A model generated the notes under the pieces. The model was not told where the DNA came from. It was given only the letters and a program-made list of their open reading frames with translations, and did no database searches. From Acidobacteriaceae bacterium (GTDB lineage Bacteria > Acidobacteriota > Terriglobia > Terriglobales > Acidobacteriaceae), in contig JAOAPC010000024.1 of assembly GCA_025462735.1 (NCBI GenBank), positions 372,001 through 436,000 on the forward strand: a stretch of 64,000 nt of DNA, written 5' to 3'. This document shows positions 33,982 to 41,757 of this stretch, piece after piece. The stretch's first letter is position 1. Each line of letters begins with the position of its first letter. The position numbers were made by a program, and so were the translations under genes.

Positions 33982-35442
33982 TTACTCAACCCGCAGGCTG
34001 TCCACCATTCTCTGGTATGTCGGCCTGATCGCTGTGAAATCTCTCTCTGGCGCGATGAAGACCAGAGACAAGTACGAACTGCTCGATTGCGGCACCACGA
34101 CCAGCCAATCATGCTCGGGGAGTGGCCTCCCGTCCTGCTGAATGGGCGAGTCGCTAGTCAGATCGGCCGTGCGCCCTCGGACTCCATTGACGTCAATGAC
34201 CCTTATCTCGCTTTCCTGACGCATGCCTGGATTTGTTCTAACCAAATTCCGGATCAGGTCCTGGGTAACTTGATCCAGCGAAGTGGCATTTGGATCGTCG
34301 AAGGTGTTAATGACCGCGCCATAGGCAATCGCGTTCTGGCTGACCGCGGCTTTCGGCGCGATTGTTAGCGAATTCTGCCCCTTTGCTGTGCTCCAGTTAG
34401 AAGGATAGGAAATGCTGAAGCCGTCCTGGTGCACTTCTGTAAATTGTCCATTCGGTCTTATCTGATCCAGACTGATATCCGAAACAGTCGCTGAATTGGC
34501 ATCTGCGGCAACACTTTCCTGAGCGCTTGCAGGCACTGCTCCGGTGCGAACATTTTGCGTTGCCCAGAGGCCCCGCCTTGCGCCATCGGCAATTTCCTGG
34601 GCGGTATAGGCTTTCACTGTACTCGCCTGTTTTTTCGCGCTCAGGAACTCCTGGCTGTCGCCCAGGTAGTTTTTTGGAGGCCAGTTCCGAATCTCTTTTG
34701 CGATGGCCTCCGAGCGGTTGCCAGGATTGGGGTGGTCGCTGAGAAACTGCGGTCCGCCGCCGCCCTCTTTGGCCAGTGCCTCAAAAAAATGAGCGAGTTC
34801 CATGGGATTGAATCCGGCCTTGTACATGATGATGGCGCCTACGGAATCCGCTTGCGCTTCGTCTTCACGCGAATATTTCATGAGCAAAGTCCCGGCCCCG
34901 AACTGGATTCCCATGCGGGCGAGGCTTCCAACGGCGCTGCCTCCAAAGATTCCGCCCACCGCGCCAAGGATCTCAGCGATCGTTCGTTTGCTGGAAGTAG
35001 CCTGCTTCGCTGAGTGCTGCATATACACGTGTGACATCTCGTGGGCCATCACGCCGGCAAGCTGGGCTTCAGTTGCCGCGGCATTGATTGTGCCGACATT
35101 GATGAATATTGGACCCCCCGGCAAGGCAAATGCATTGATCTCTTTTTGTTGTACGACGTGAAACTGGTAAGGCCATGCACGCTCGGGCGGGATCTGTTTT
35201 TGAAGTCTCCTGCCGAGTTGCTGTACGTACTGTGCAATCGGGCTCGAATCCGGCAGCACTGGCATTTGTTTGTACACTTCTGCCATTGCTTTCAGGCCGA
35301 GTTTTTCCTGGTCCGCTCGCGACATTCTTGGATTACCAGGATCTGGAAGTTGCGGCGTGGCGGGTGCAATAGCCCAAGCGGCAGTGGCAAGCAAAATCAG
35401 TGCTAGTGCGGTCGCGCGTCGCAGCGGCGAAGCTGTAGTCAT
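33982..35442 (-). CDS. Secreted M48-family zinc metallopeptidase with C-terminal domain (BepA-like)
   Basis: 486 residues from M-T-T-A-S-P-L-R-R, chosen because it begins a signal peptide (ends A-W-A-I-A); the frame starts at 35487. Catalytic zinc motif H134-E-M-S-H138 and third ligand Glu in S-R-E-D-E-A-Q-A-D-S-V-G. Between them lies a Gly-rich hydrophobic stretch (I-L-G-A-V-G-G-I-F-G-G). The last 190 residues have no protease motif and form a separate domain (D-G-F-S-I-S-Y-P-S-N-W). M48 proteases of this layout degrade misfolded envelope proteins. The stop is 3 bases from the stop of the convergent flavin-reductase gene. Confidence 0.92.
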   Translation of the reverse strand: MTTASPLRRATALALILLATAAWAIAPATPQLPDPGNPRMSRADQEKLGLKAMAEVYKQMPVLPDSSPIAQYVQQLGRRLQKQIPPERAWPYQFHVVQQKEINAFALPGGPIFINVGTINAAATEAQLAGVMAHEMSHVYMQHSAKQATSSKRTIAEILGAVGGIFGGSAVGSLARMGIQFGAGTLLMKYSREDEAQADSVGAIIMYKAGFNPMELAHFFEALAKEGGGGPQFLSDHPNPGNRSEAIAKEIRNWPPKNYLGDSQEFLSAKKQASTVKAYTAQEIADGARRGLWATQNVRTGAVPASAQESVAADANSATVSDISLDQIRPNGQFTEVHQDGFSISYPSNWSTAKGQNSLTIAPKAAVSQNAIAYGAVINTFDDPNATSLDQVTQDLIRNLVRTNPGMRQESEIRVIDVNGVRGRTADLTSDSPIQQDGRPLPEHDWLVVVPQSSSSYLSLVFIAPERDFTAIRPTYQRMVDSLRVE

Positions 35443-35516
35443 AGGATCAGTCCAACTAATTTTGATGACAGCATATCTTGGCGACACATAGGATGCGGCA
35501 GACTAGAATCTGGTAT

Positions 35517-35963
35517 ATGGCGGGACAGCCGGATTTTCGTGTACCGACGGCGCGTGAACGCGTATTCAACCGCGCTTACGGATTCCTGGTTGGTATGGGA
35601 CTCGGTTTTCCTTACAACTATCTGCTGCAGGTGCGGGGCAGAAAGTCTGGCAAACTTTATTCGACGCCCATCGACCTACTTGAGCTCGATGGCAAGAAGT
35701 TTCTGGTTGCGCCTCGAGGTCGAGCGCAATGGGTACGCAACGCAGAAGTGGCTGGCGAAATTGCTTTAAAGAAGGGACGAGGCGTTCAAAAATTCCGCTT
35801 GCGCCCATTGTCTGGGCCCGAGAAAATGGACGTCCTGAAAACATACCTGGACCGATTCCGACGTGAGGTGCAGACCTATTTCCCGATTCCGGCTGGTTCG
35901 CCAGTCGCACAGTTCGCGGGTATCGCGGACAAGTATCCGGCCTTCGAATTGATCCGGGCATAA
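35517..35963 (+). CDS. Deazaflavin (F420)-dependent nitroreductase/quinone reductase family (Ddn-like)
   Basis: 148 residues from ATG 35517 (in-frame ATG at 35493 also possible). The DUF385/Ddn split-barrel pattern is clear: R-V-F-N-R-A-Y-G-F-L-V-G-M-G-L-G-F-P-Y-N-Y-L-L-Q-V-R-G-R-K-S-G-K, Y-S-T-P-I-D-L-L-E-L-D-G-K-K-F-L-V-A-P-R-G and Q-W-V-R-N-A-E-V-A-G-E-I-A-L. R-G-R-K-S-G-K...T-P is the signature that holds the F420 phosphate/glutamate tail. Family members use F420H2 to reduce quinones, nitro compounds or enones. It lies 2.2 kb from the cofG start, which fits an F420-using organism. Substrate unknown. Confidence 0.87.
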   Translation: MAGQPDFRVPTARERVFNRAYGFLVGMGLGFPYNYLLQVRGRKSGKLYSTPIDLLELDGKKFLVAPRGRAQWVRNAEVAGEIALKKGRGVQKFRLRPLSGPEKMDVLKTYLDRFRREVQTYFPIPAGSPVAQFAGIADKYPAFELIRA

Positions 35964-36084
35964 AGGGAAGGCATGGACTTACTCTGTGGCATTACTCTGT
36001 GGACCTCTTGTTCTCTGTGGTTAAAGATCCCTCACCACAGAGGGCACAGAGTTTCACAGGGGAGAAACACAGAGGAGCAAATTT

Positions 36085-36855
36085 TCACTCCAGCACTCCA
36101 TCTTCCGCCTTCTCTGTTTTCCACTTCGCTGCCGCACGCAGAAATTCGACAACAATCGGATGGGGCTTGCCTGGTTTCGACGAGAGCTGCGGCTGAAACA
36201 ATGTTGCGATGAAGAACTTGTGTTTGGGCGCTTCGATGGCGCGGATCTCACCGTTCTCTCCGCGGGCCGCTATGGCAAATCCGGCCTCAATGAGCGGGCC
36301 CTCAAAATCGGGATTCACTTCGTAATTGCAGAAGAACTCTTCCGTGACCACATCCTTTTTATAGAAAGCATGCAGGTACGATCCTGGGCGAATGCGAATT
36401 TCTGGAATCTTCCCCGAAAGCTTTGGCGCGTTTGCCCCGCGATTGGGGACTGCACAGCTGACGGGAGAAATAACAATGTTCTTTGAGCCGGAGTTGTTCT
36501 CGGCCGAATCGGCATCCTTGATGCCCAACACATTGCGCGCACACTCTACCAGAGTGTATTGAAAGCCCCCTCAGGTGCCGACGAACGGCCAATCGCGACG
36601 CCGGGCAAACTCAATCCCGCGGAGCATTCCGTCAAAGCTCTTGTAAGGGCTTCCCGGACCCGCCCACACGGCGTCGAAAGCTCCGAGTTTTTTCTCAAGT
36701 TCGAGATCGAGCAACGAGTCGGTGGGCAGCCATTGCGCCTTCGCAGAGATTTTCAGCTTGTCGGCTGCATGCTGAATGGATTCCTCGACCGCAGGAAGAG
36801 TGGGCGAAGCGGAATCGTAGTCTCCGAGAATGCCGATCTCTACGGGCTCTGGCAC
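36085..36855 (-). CDS. CTP-synthase-like glutamine amidotransferase with in-frame TGA at the nucleophile: candidate selenoprotein
   Basis: Read through one TGA (36573-36571) the frame gives 256 residues. Start: I-G-I-L-G-D-Y-D-S-A-S-P-T; then L-G-A-F-D-A-V-W-A-G-P-G-S-P-Y-K-S-F-D-G; then W-P-F-V-G-T-[TGA]-G-G-F-Q-Y-T-L-V-E-C-A-R-N-V-L-G; then I-R-I-R-P-G-S-Y-L-H and F-F-I-A-T-L-F-Q-P-Q. This is the class I amidotransferase group related to the CTP synthase C-terminus; in that family the residue at TGA is the nucleophilic Cys (G-T-C-G-G-F-Q). No frameshift or other stop is present on either side. A GGU-loop hairpin begins 13 bases after the TGA. Selenocysteine is the favoured reading; a nonsense mutation is the alternative. 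The usual H-x-E of class I enzymes reads F-Q-P-Q here, so glutaminase activity is doubtful. Upstream neighbour lemA lies 41 bases away. Confidence 0.72.
36541..36557 (-). promoter_or_regulatory. Candidate bacterial SECIS hairpin
   Basis: Minus strand: ACACTCT, loop GGT, AGAGTGT, a perfect 7-bp stem (36557-36541) that a further T-G pair can extend. The loop begins after 20 bases following the TGA. Bacterial SECIS elements are hairpins right after the UGA with a small loop starting with G, and the E. coli fdhF element also presents GGU in its loop at a similar distance (known from the literature). The codons forming the 3' arm specify V-E-C, while relatives usually have an aromatic residue in place of C; this is what a structural constraint on the RNA could cause. 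Confidence 0.6.
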
Positions 36856-36895
36856 CGAGTCATTCTAAAGCACGGCACAGAACGGAGTGGCAATC

Positions 36896-37465
36896 CTATT
36901 TTCCCGAGGCGAACGACATTGCCACATCAGCCTTGTCTGCTTCGTCCACTTTCAGCATGGTGCGAGGAGTGAGGCGCATGAACGCGGCCACAAAGGTGTC
37001 AGGGACCTGCTGGATGCGAATGTTAAACGTATTGACTGAGTCGTTGTAGAACTCGCGGCGGTCAGCGATCTGGTTTTCCAGCGATGTGATGCGTTGCTGC
37101 AGTAGCTGGAAGTTGCTGTTCGCCTTCAGATCGGGATAATTCTCGGCCACGGCAAAAAATCCGCGTAGCGCAGAGGTCATGCTCTGGTCGGCCTGTGCTT
37201 TCTGGTCGAACGTCACTGCCTGCTGATACTGGTTACGGGCCTGCGTGACCTTCGTCATGGTGTCGCGCTCAAAGTTGGCGTAGCCCTTGGTGACGTCGAG
37301 CAACTTACTCAATTCGTCGTGCCGCTGTTTGAGCAGAACGTCGATGTTTGCCCAGGCTTTGTCGATGTCATTCTTGATCGCGACCAGTCCGTTGTAAATC
37401 GTGGTCAGATAAATCATGACTCCAGCAATCGCGAACAAAAAACCAAGCAGGATAATGGTGTTCAT
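36896..37465 (-). CDS. LemA family protein
   Basis: 189 residues from M-N-T-I-I-L-L-G, whose ATG follows GGAG by 6 bases. One N-terminal membrane helix (about 3-24) is followed by the LemA helical bundle: I-Y-N-G-L-V-A-I-K-N-D-I-D-K-A-W-A-N-I-D-V-L-L-K-Q-R-H-D-E-L and Y-P-D-L-K-A-N-S-N-F-Q-L-L-Q-Q-R-I-T-S-L-E-N-Q-I-A-D-R-R-E-F-Y-N. The C-terminus is outside the cytoplasmic membrane in the usual model. Role unknown. LemA genes often sit beside GIDE-type membrane proteins, as here, where it follows by 18 bases. Confidence 0.95.
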   Translation of the reverse strand: MNTIILLGFLFAIAGVMIYLTTIYNGLVAIKNDIDKAWANIDVLLKQRHDELSKLLDVTKGYANFERDTMTKVTQARNQYQQAVTFDQKAQADQSMTSALRGFFAVAENYPDLKANSNFQLLQQRITSLENQIADRREFYNDSVNTFNIRIQQVPDTFVAAFMRLTPRTMLKVDEADKADVAMSFASGK

Positions 37466-37483
37466 TGTTTTCTCCAGCAAAAT

Positions 37484-38623
37484 TTATAGCCAATTGAAGT
37501 GTGCAAGTAAGACATAAACGCTCACAAGTGTCAGGGCTGGCCCTCCCCAAATCATCAGGGTGGACTTCAAGCCGAGCGCCAGCACCAAGTCGCGCTGGCT
37601 TCTCCACGAAATGAAAAATGTTGCCTCGTGAGTTCCCTTCATCAAAACAACCGTAGGATGCAAATCGAAAGTTTCATTTGCTTCCAGGTTCTTTTCTGCT
37701 GTCCCTGTTTTCGCGGGCGCTGACGTAGCCACCGCGGACGGCGAAGAATAAGATCCGACCTGAGTTGCTACCTGAGGGCTCACACCGGCAGCCGCCCATG
37801 CTAAGGGACTGGTTATCCCAGCTTTCAGTAGAGCTGCAGCAATTTTTTGCTGCTGCGTCATTTCTGTAGCCGGCACCGCTGCGGAATCTCCAGATAGGCG
37901 CACGATCTGCTGCGACCCATTGCCGTTGCCGTCGCCAGCAACCTTCACCGAAGCCAGACCTGGCGCCACAACCGAAGCTCCCACCGCAGCGGCTTGTGGG
38001 GAACTGTGCCCGGCCCAGGTCGGCATGACGCTCGTATTCAAGCCAGGATTTTGCGACAGTGTTCCCAGCACAAATAGATCATCCTTCGGCCTGATGCAGT
38101 ACTCTTCCACCTTTATCCGCTTGCTAGAATCCACGCCGTGACGTGACAGAAAACTGAACACGCTGCCCGGCATTTCTGGGCCGCTCAACAAAATCGAACC
38201 GTTGTACTCTTGGTGCAAGGCGCACTGCAGATCTATTTCCGCACCGCTGGGATCTACCAACAGTCTGCCGGAACCATCATCCACATAGAAAGGGACATGA
38301 AGGCTTTCCTCGGCCGCCTTCACCCATTCACTGTCTTTGCCGCGCTGTTTCCACTGCCAGGCGATGCTGCGGTAGTAATAACAAGTCGTCTGCTTAAGGG
38401 GTGAGTTGACCACGTACGGCCCGGTCGCTAGTCCGTTGATTTCAACCAGTCCCATGGACGCGCTGCGGATTTTCGACGCCGGCGTATTCAGGATGAGCCG
38501 CTTGCGCTGTAGCAGACGAAAGCCACGATAGAACAAGTACATGCCGGCTACCCCGCCCGCGGCTGCCATGGCGAGCAAATTCACCGGTGTGGAATCGAAA
38601 AAGATGGCCGCAAATTGCGTCAT
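37484..38623 (-). CDS. GIDE (MUL1-like) domain membrane protein
   Basis: 379 residues from M-T-Q-F-A-A-I-F-F (an in-frame ATG at 38650 is also possible; neither has a good ribosome binding site). An N-terminal helix (N-L-L-A-M-A-A-A-G-G-V-A-G-M-Y-L-F), then the GIDE domain (about 40-190): I-R-S-A-S-M-G-L-V-E-I-N-G-L-A, C-Y-Y-Y-R-S-I-A-W-Q-W, P-F-Y-V-D-D-G-S-G-R-L-L-V-D-P. A poorly conserved Ala/Ser/Val-rich middle (about 210-310) and a final pair of hydrophobic segments follow. In eukaryotes this domain belongs to mitochondrial E3 ligases, but bacterial proteins lack the RING finger and their task is unknown. Pairs with lemA as a likely operon. Confidence 0.85.
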   Translation of the reverse strand: MTQFAAIFFDSTPVNLLAMAAAGGVAGMYLFYRGFRLLQRKRLILNTPASKIRSASMGLVEINGLATGPYVVNSPLKQTTCYYYRSIAWQWKQRGKDSEWVKAAEESLHVPFYVDDGSGRLLVDPSGAEIDLQCALHQEYNGSILLSGPEMPGSVFSFLSRHGVDSSKRIKVEEYCIRPKDDLFVLGTLSQNPGLNTSVMPTWAGHSSPQAAAVGASVVAPGLASVKVAGDGNGNGSQQIVRLSGDSAAVPATEMTQQQKIAAALLKAGITSPLAWAAAGVSPQVATQVGSYSSPSAVATSAPAKTGTAEKNLEANETFDLHPTVVLMKGTHEATFFISWRSQRDLVLALGLKSTLMIWGGPALTLVSVYVLLAHFNWL

Positions 38624-38891
38624 GAAATAGGCGCTGCTGGAGGAACACACTTTCCAGTCTCACGCAGTGTAGCCGAGCCGCAAAGCACATGGCCGTTAAA
38701 AGAGGTGGAATTCGCTTACCGGAGTAACCCTCCGAGGCAACAAGTTCCCGCCGTGTGACCTTCGTAATTGCGGCTCCCCGTTACCGCATTTTCGAGTCTC
38801 GCGATGCCGCCTAGAATCTTGAAGTGGACGACTCCGCGCAGGCTGGAGGTCCGCAAACGCCTGACTTTGTCGTCTGGCGAGAAACCTTCCG

Positions 38892-41459
38892 ATGGCTGAA
38901 ACTCCAAGACGGGCAGACCGGCAAGAAATCGCACGACGGGTTGAGCGCGGCGAAAAGCTTCTGCAAAAGGGAAAGCCTGCCGAGGCTTTAGAAGAATTCC
39001 TGCAGATCCTTGCGCTTGATCCGACCAACGACACCGTGCGACAAATGGCGTCTGATTTGTGCCTGTCGCTGCAACGAATACCCGATGCCGTGCACCTCTT
39101 GGGTGAACTTTTCGAGCGCCAAACGGCTGCGGGCGATGCCATTCGCGCCAGCCTCACTTACAAGAAGTTGGCACGGTTCACCGCCCCCACCTGTGATCAG
39201 AAAATCCGCTTCGGACAGCTACTTGAGCCCTCGAATCGCAAGCTGGCGGTGGAAACCTACGAAAGCGCATTCGAGGAATTGACCAAAGCCGGACGCAAAA
39301 CCGACGCGCTCGCGGCGCTCAAAAGAATTGTCGCGCTCGACGCCGCGGAAAAAAACATTGTGAGGCTGGCAGAGGCTTCCTCTGAAGCGGGCGAGCGCAA
39401 AGCGGCAGGGGCGGCTTTTCTGAAGCTTGCACAACAAGCAGAGAGTCAGAGCGGCGATGCCAGCCAGTGGTTTGAGCGTGCCTACTCCGAAGACCCCGCA
39501 GAACAGTCGATTGCGCTCGGCTACGCGAAATGCCTCATGCACCAGCAGCAGATCGGGGCTGCCATTTTTGTCTTGGAACCGCTGGCCAGCACCGGGCACA
39601 ACTCGCCGGAATTCCGGGAGTTGTACGCTCGCGCATTGCTGAGCGCCAATCGTCTCACCGAAGCGTTGCCATTGGTGTGGCAAATCTTCGAGCAGAACCC
39701 GTCACGCATCGAGCAGGTGCGCGATTTAATCGGCGCTTTTCTCGATTCGCAATTGGACCGCGAAGCCGTCATGCTCGCAGAGAAGTTGGACCACTTCCAG
39801 CGCCGCAAAGGCGAGCGCCGTGCATTTCTCGCCATGATGCAGGACATTGCCGCAGGCCACAGACCCTCGGCCGAAATGCTGGAGTTCCTCGCCGATCAAT
39901 TCAACACTGCCAATCGCGAGACTGACTATTCCGCGACATTGCTACGGCTGTTCGATGTCTATTGTGAGCAACAAAATTTCGCGAAAGCTGGGGACGCACT
40001 CGACCGGGCGGCAGAAATTGATCCGTATGAGCCGGGGCACCAGAAACGGTTGGAAATGCTGAAGGGAAAGATTGAGCAAAACCGCTACGACCTGATCGCT
40101 TCCCGCTTCACCGGGACTGCTGGGACCCAACCAACACGCAACAGCTCTGAGGAAAAGTCTCTAGGCTCCGGCACCTTGCAAGACCTGATGCTACAGGCGG
40201 AAATTCTCGTGCAGTACGGCATGCGCAACAAAGCTCTCGAGCGCCTGCAACGGATTCAGCAGCTTTTCCCGCACGAAGAAGACCGCAATGCAGATCTGCG
40301 CCAGCTGTATGTGACCGCGGGAATGACCCCGCAATACGCTGCTGGGGCGGCAACTCCGGTTGTTCCTGCGCCGAGTTCAGGATCGGCGGGGGCCTCCGCA
40401 GCCGCCGCGGCTTCCGAAAATCTGGACATGGCAAACTTCGCGCGAGTTCCGGATATCACTCGCAAGCTGAACCAGCAAAACACCGCTAACGGCGTATTGA
40501 CTACAGCGGCAACCGAAATTGGCACGCAATGGAAGCTTGCGGGCTGTATGGTCGCGTTGAGAAAACCTGGCCTGGTGACCAGCGCCGCGAAGCAATTCGC
40601 TGGCCCGGGCATACAGGCCGCGGATTCCGAGATTGTCGAGCAAGTGGTTTCTACTTTGCACGATCTTGCGATCAGTCGTGGGACGCTGGTTTGTCCCGAC
40701 ATCTCTGCCGCACCCGAATTGCAAGGTCTCGCTTCGCAGCTTTCGGCTCTGAGCGCGCGTTCGCTTCTGGCCTTACCTTTGATGGACGGAAACGATCATT
40801 TGGGAGTAATGCTGCTGATTGAGAACGCGTCACGCGCCTGGCCGCCAAACGATGTCATTCTCTTTAAGATGATTGCAGAACAGGTAGCCATTGCTCTTAA
40901 CAACGCCGGCCTTCGGCGGCTGGTCAAGAATCTCTCGGTTACGGACGAAAACTCGGGTCTACTGAAGCGCGCTTCCTATATCGATCTTTTAATGGGCGAG
41001 GTGCGGCGTGCAACGCAGCAAGCGACTCCAGTTACTGTGCTATTGATGCGTTTCGCCGAGCGAGCCACCATTGCCAAGGAGCAGGGCGAAGCTGCTGCAG
41101 ACAATCTGATGCAGCGTTTGGGACAGCTAGTCGCGGCTAATGTCCGGCAGAACGACCTCGCCTTCCGCTACGCTGCCAACGCTATTGCAATTGTGCTGGG
41201 CGAGACCGGTGAGAATGAAGCCCTTCGCGTTGTAGACAAAATGCGCCGTCTAATTGGGACTGCCATTGGGGAGAAGCAGATTGCCAGTTCGTTCAATGCG
41301 GGCATTGCCGGGGCAGTGCTGCGCCAGCAGTTCGATCCGGTTGACATCGTCACCGAAGTCATCAACCGTGTGGAGCGGGCGCTCGAAAAATCGGTTGCCG
41401 AAGGTCCCGGAAAGAGCGTGGTGATGACGAGCATGCTTTCTGCGGCCGCCGTGGCGTAA
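38892..41459 (+). CDS. TPR protein with GAF and degenerate GGDEF-like domains
   Basis: 855 residues, no signal peptide. Residues 1-400 are TPR-type helical repeats (A-R-R-V-E-R-G-E-K-L-L-Q-K-G-K-P-A-E-A-L-E-E-F-L). A Pro/Ser/Ala linker (about 487-510) leads to a GAF-like domain (about 540-685: L-L-A-L-P-L-M-D-G-N-D-H-L-G-V-M-L-L-I-E-N) and a diguanylate-cyclase-shaped domain (about 690-845: S-V-T-D-E-N-S-G-L-L-K-R-A-S-Y). The catalytic G-G-D-E-F is absent: R-Y-A-A-N-A-I-A-I-V-L stands in its place, so it should not make c-di-GMP. Probably a cytoplasmic sensor or scaffold. Partners unknown. Confidence 0.85.
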   Translation: MAETPRRADRQEIARRVERGEKLLQKGKPAEALEEFLQILALDPTNDTVRQMASDLCLSLQRIPDAVHLLGELFERQTAAGDAIRASLTYKKLARFTAPTCDQKIRFGQLLEPSNRKLAVETYESAFEELTKAGRKTDALAALKRIVALDAAEKNIVRLAEASSEAGERKAAGAAFLKLAQQAESQSGDASQWFERAYSEDPAEQSIALGYAKCLMHQQQIGAAIFVLEPLASTGHNSPEFRELYARALLSANRLTEALPLVWQIFEQNPSRIEQVRDLIGAFLDSQLDREAVMLAEKLDHFQRRKGERRAFLAMMQDIAAGHRPSAEMLEFLADQFNTANRETDYSATLLRLFDVYCEQQNFAKAGDALDRAAEIDPYEPGHQKRLEMLKGKIEQNRYDLIASRFTGTAGTQPTRNSSEEKSLGSGTLQDLMLQAEILVQYGMRNKALERLQRIQQLFPHEEDRNADLRQLYVTAGMTPQYAAGAATPVVPAPSSGSAGASAAAAASENLDMANFARVPDITRKLNQQNTANGVLTTAATEIGTQWKLAGCMVALRKPGLVTSAAKQFAGPGIQAADSEIVEQVVSTLHDLAISRGTLVCPDISAAPELQGLASQLSALSARSLLALPLMDGNDHLGVMLLIENASRAWPPNDVILFKMIAEQVAIALNNAGLRRLVKNLSVTDENSGLLKRASYIDLLMGEVRRATQQATPVTVLLMRFAERATIAKEQGEAAADNLMQRLGQLVAANVRQNDLAFRYAANAIAIVLGETGENEALRVVDKMRRLIGTAIGEKQIASSFNAGIAGAVLRQQFDPVDIVTEVINRVERALEKSVAEGPGKSVVMTSMLSAAAVA

Positions 41460-41757
41460 GCTCGTAACAAGACGAGCAGTCCGGATATAATTGAAGTTTG
41501 AGCCTCTGATGCATTTTCAGAATGCCAATTCGCACCTGCCTGCTTGCTGGTTGCAGATGCTCGTGTGTCCGCGACGATATCTTGCCGTGCTGCCTTCGCA
41601 GAGCCGGCCCAGCCTCTTCGGTAGCGACTAATAAACCTTCCTGCGTGATACGAGGCCGCGGTTCGCCCAAGAGCGATTCGGGCCGTTTTTAGCCTGCCCC
41701 GAGCGAAGCCGAGGGGACCAACGACGAACAGCCAACGACGATTTTCAGGAGGATTCC
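41460..41757. other. Leader region of the aminotransferase gene
   Basis: 298 bases. TATAAT occurs at about 41484-41489. Near 41693 is a copy of the dispersed repeat built on CCC(T/C)GAGCGAAG(T/C)CGA(A/G)GGG, also seen near 54618 and inside trmD. AGGAGG at 41748 serves the next gene. A small RNA between 41495 and 41690 is possible but not supported enough to call. Confidence 0.4.

Noticed and set aside
36085-36855. Reading the amidotransferase as two separate genes or as a frameshifted pseudogene
   Set aside because: Both halves are in the same frame, joined by a single TGA at the catalytic codon, with no other decay. A nonsense mutation remains possible and is stated, but two independent genes are not supported because the second half has no start signal.
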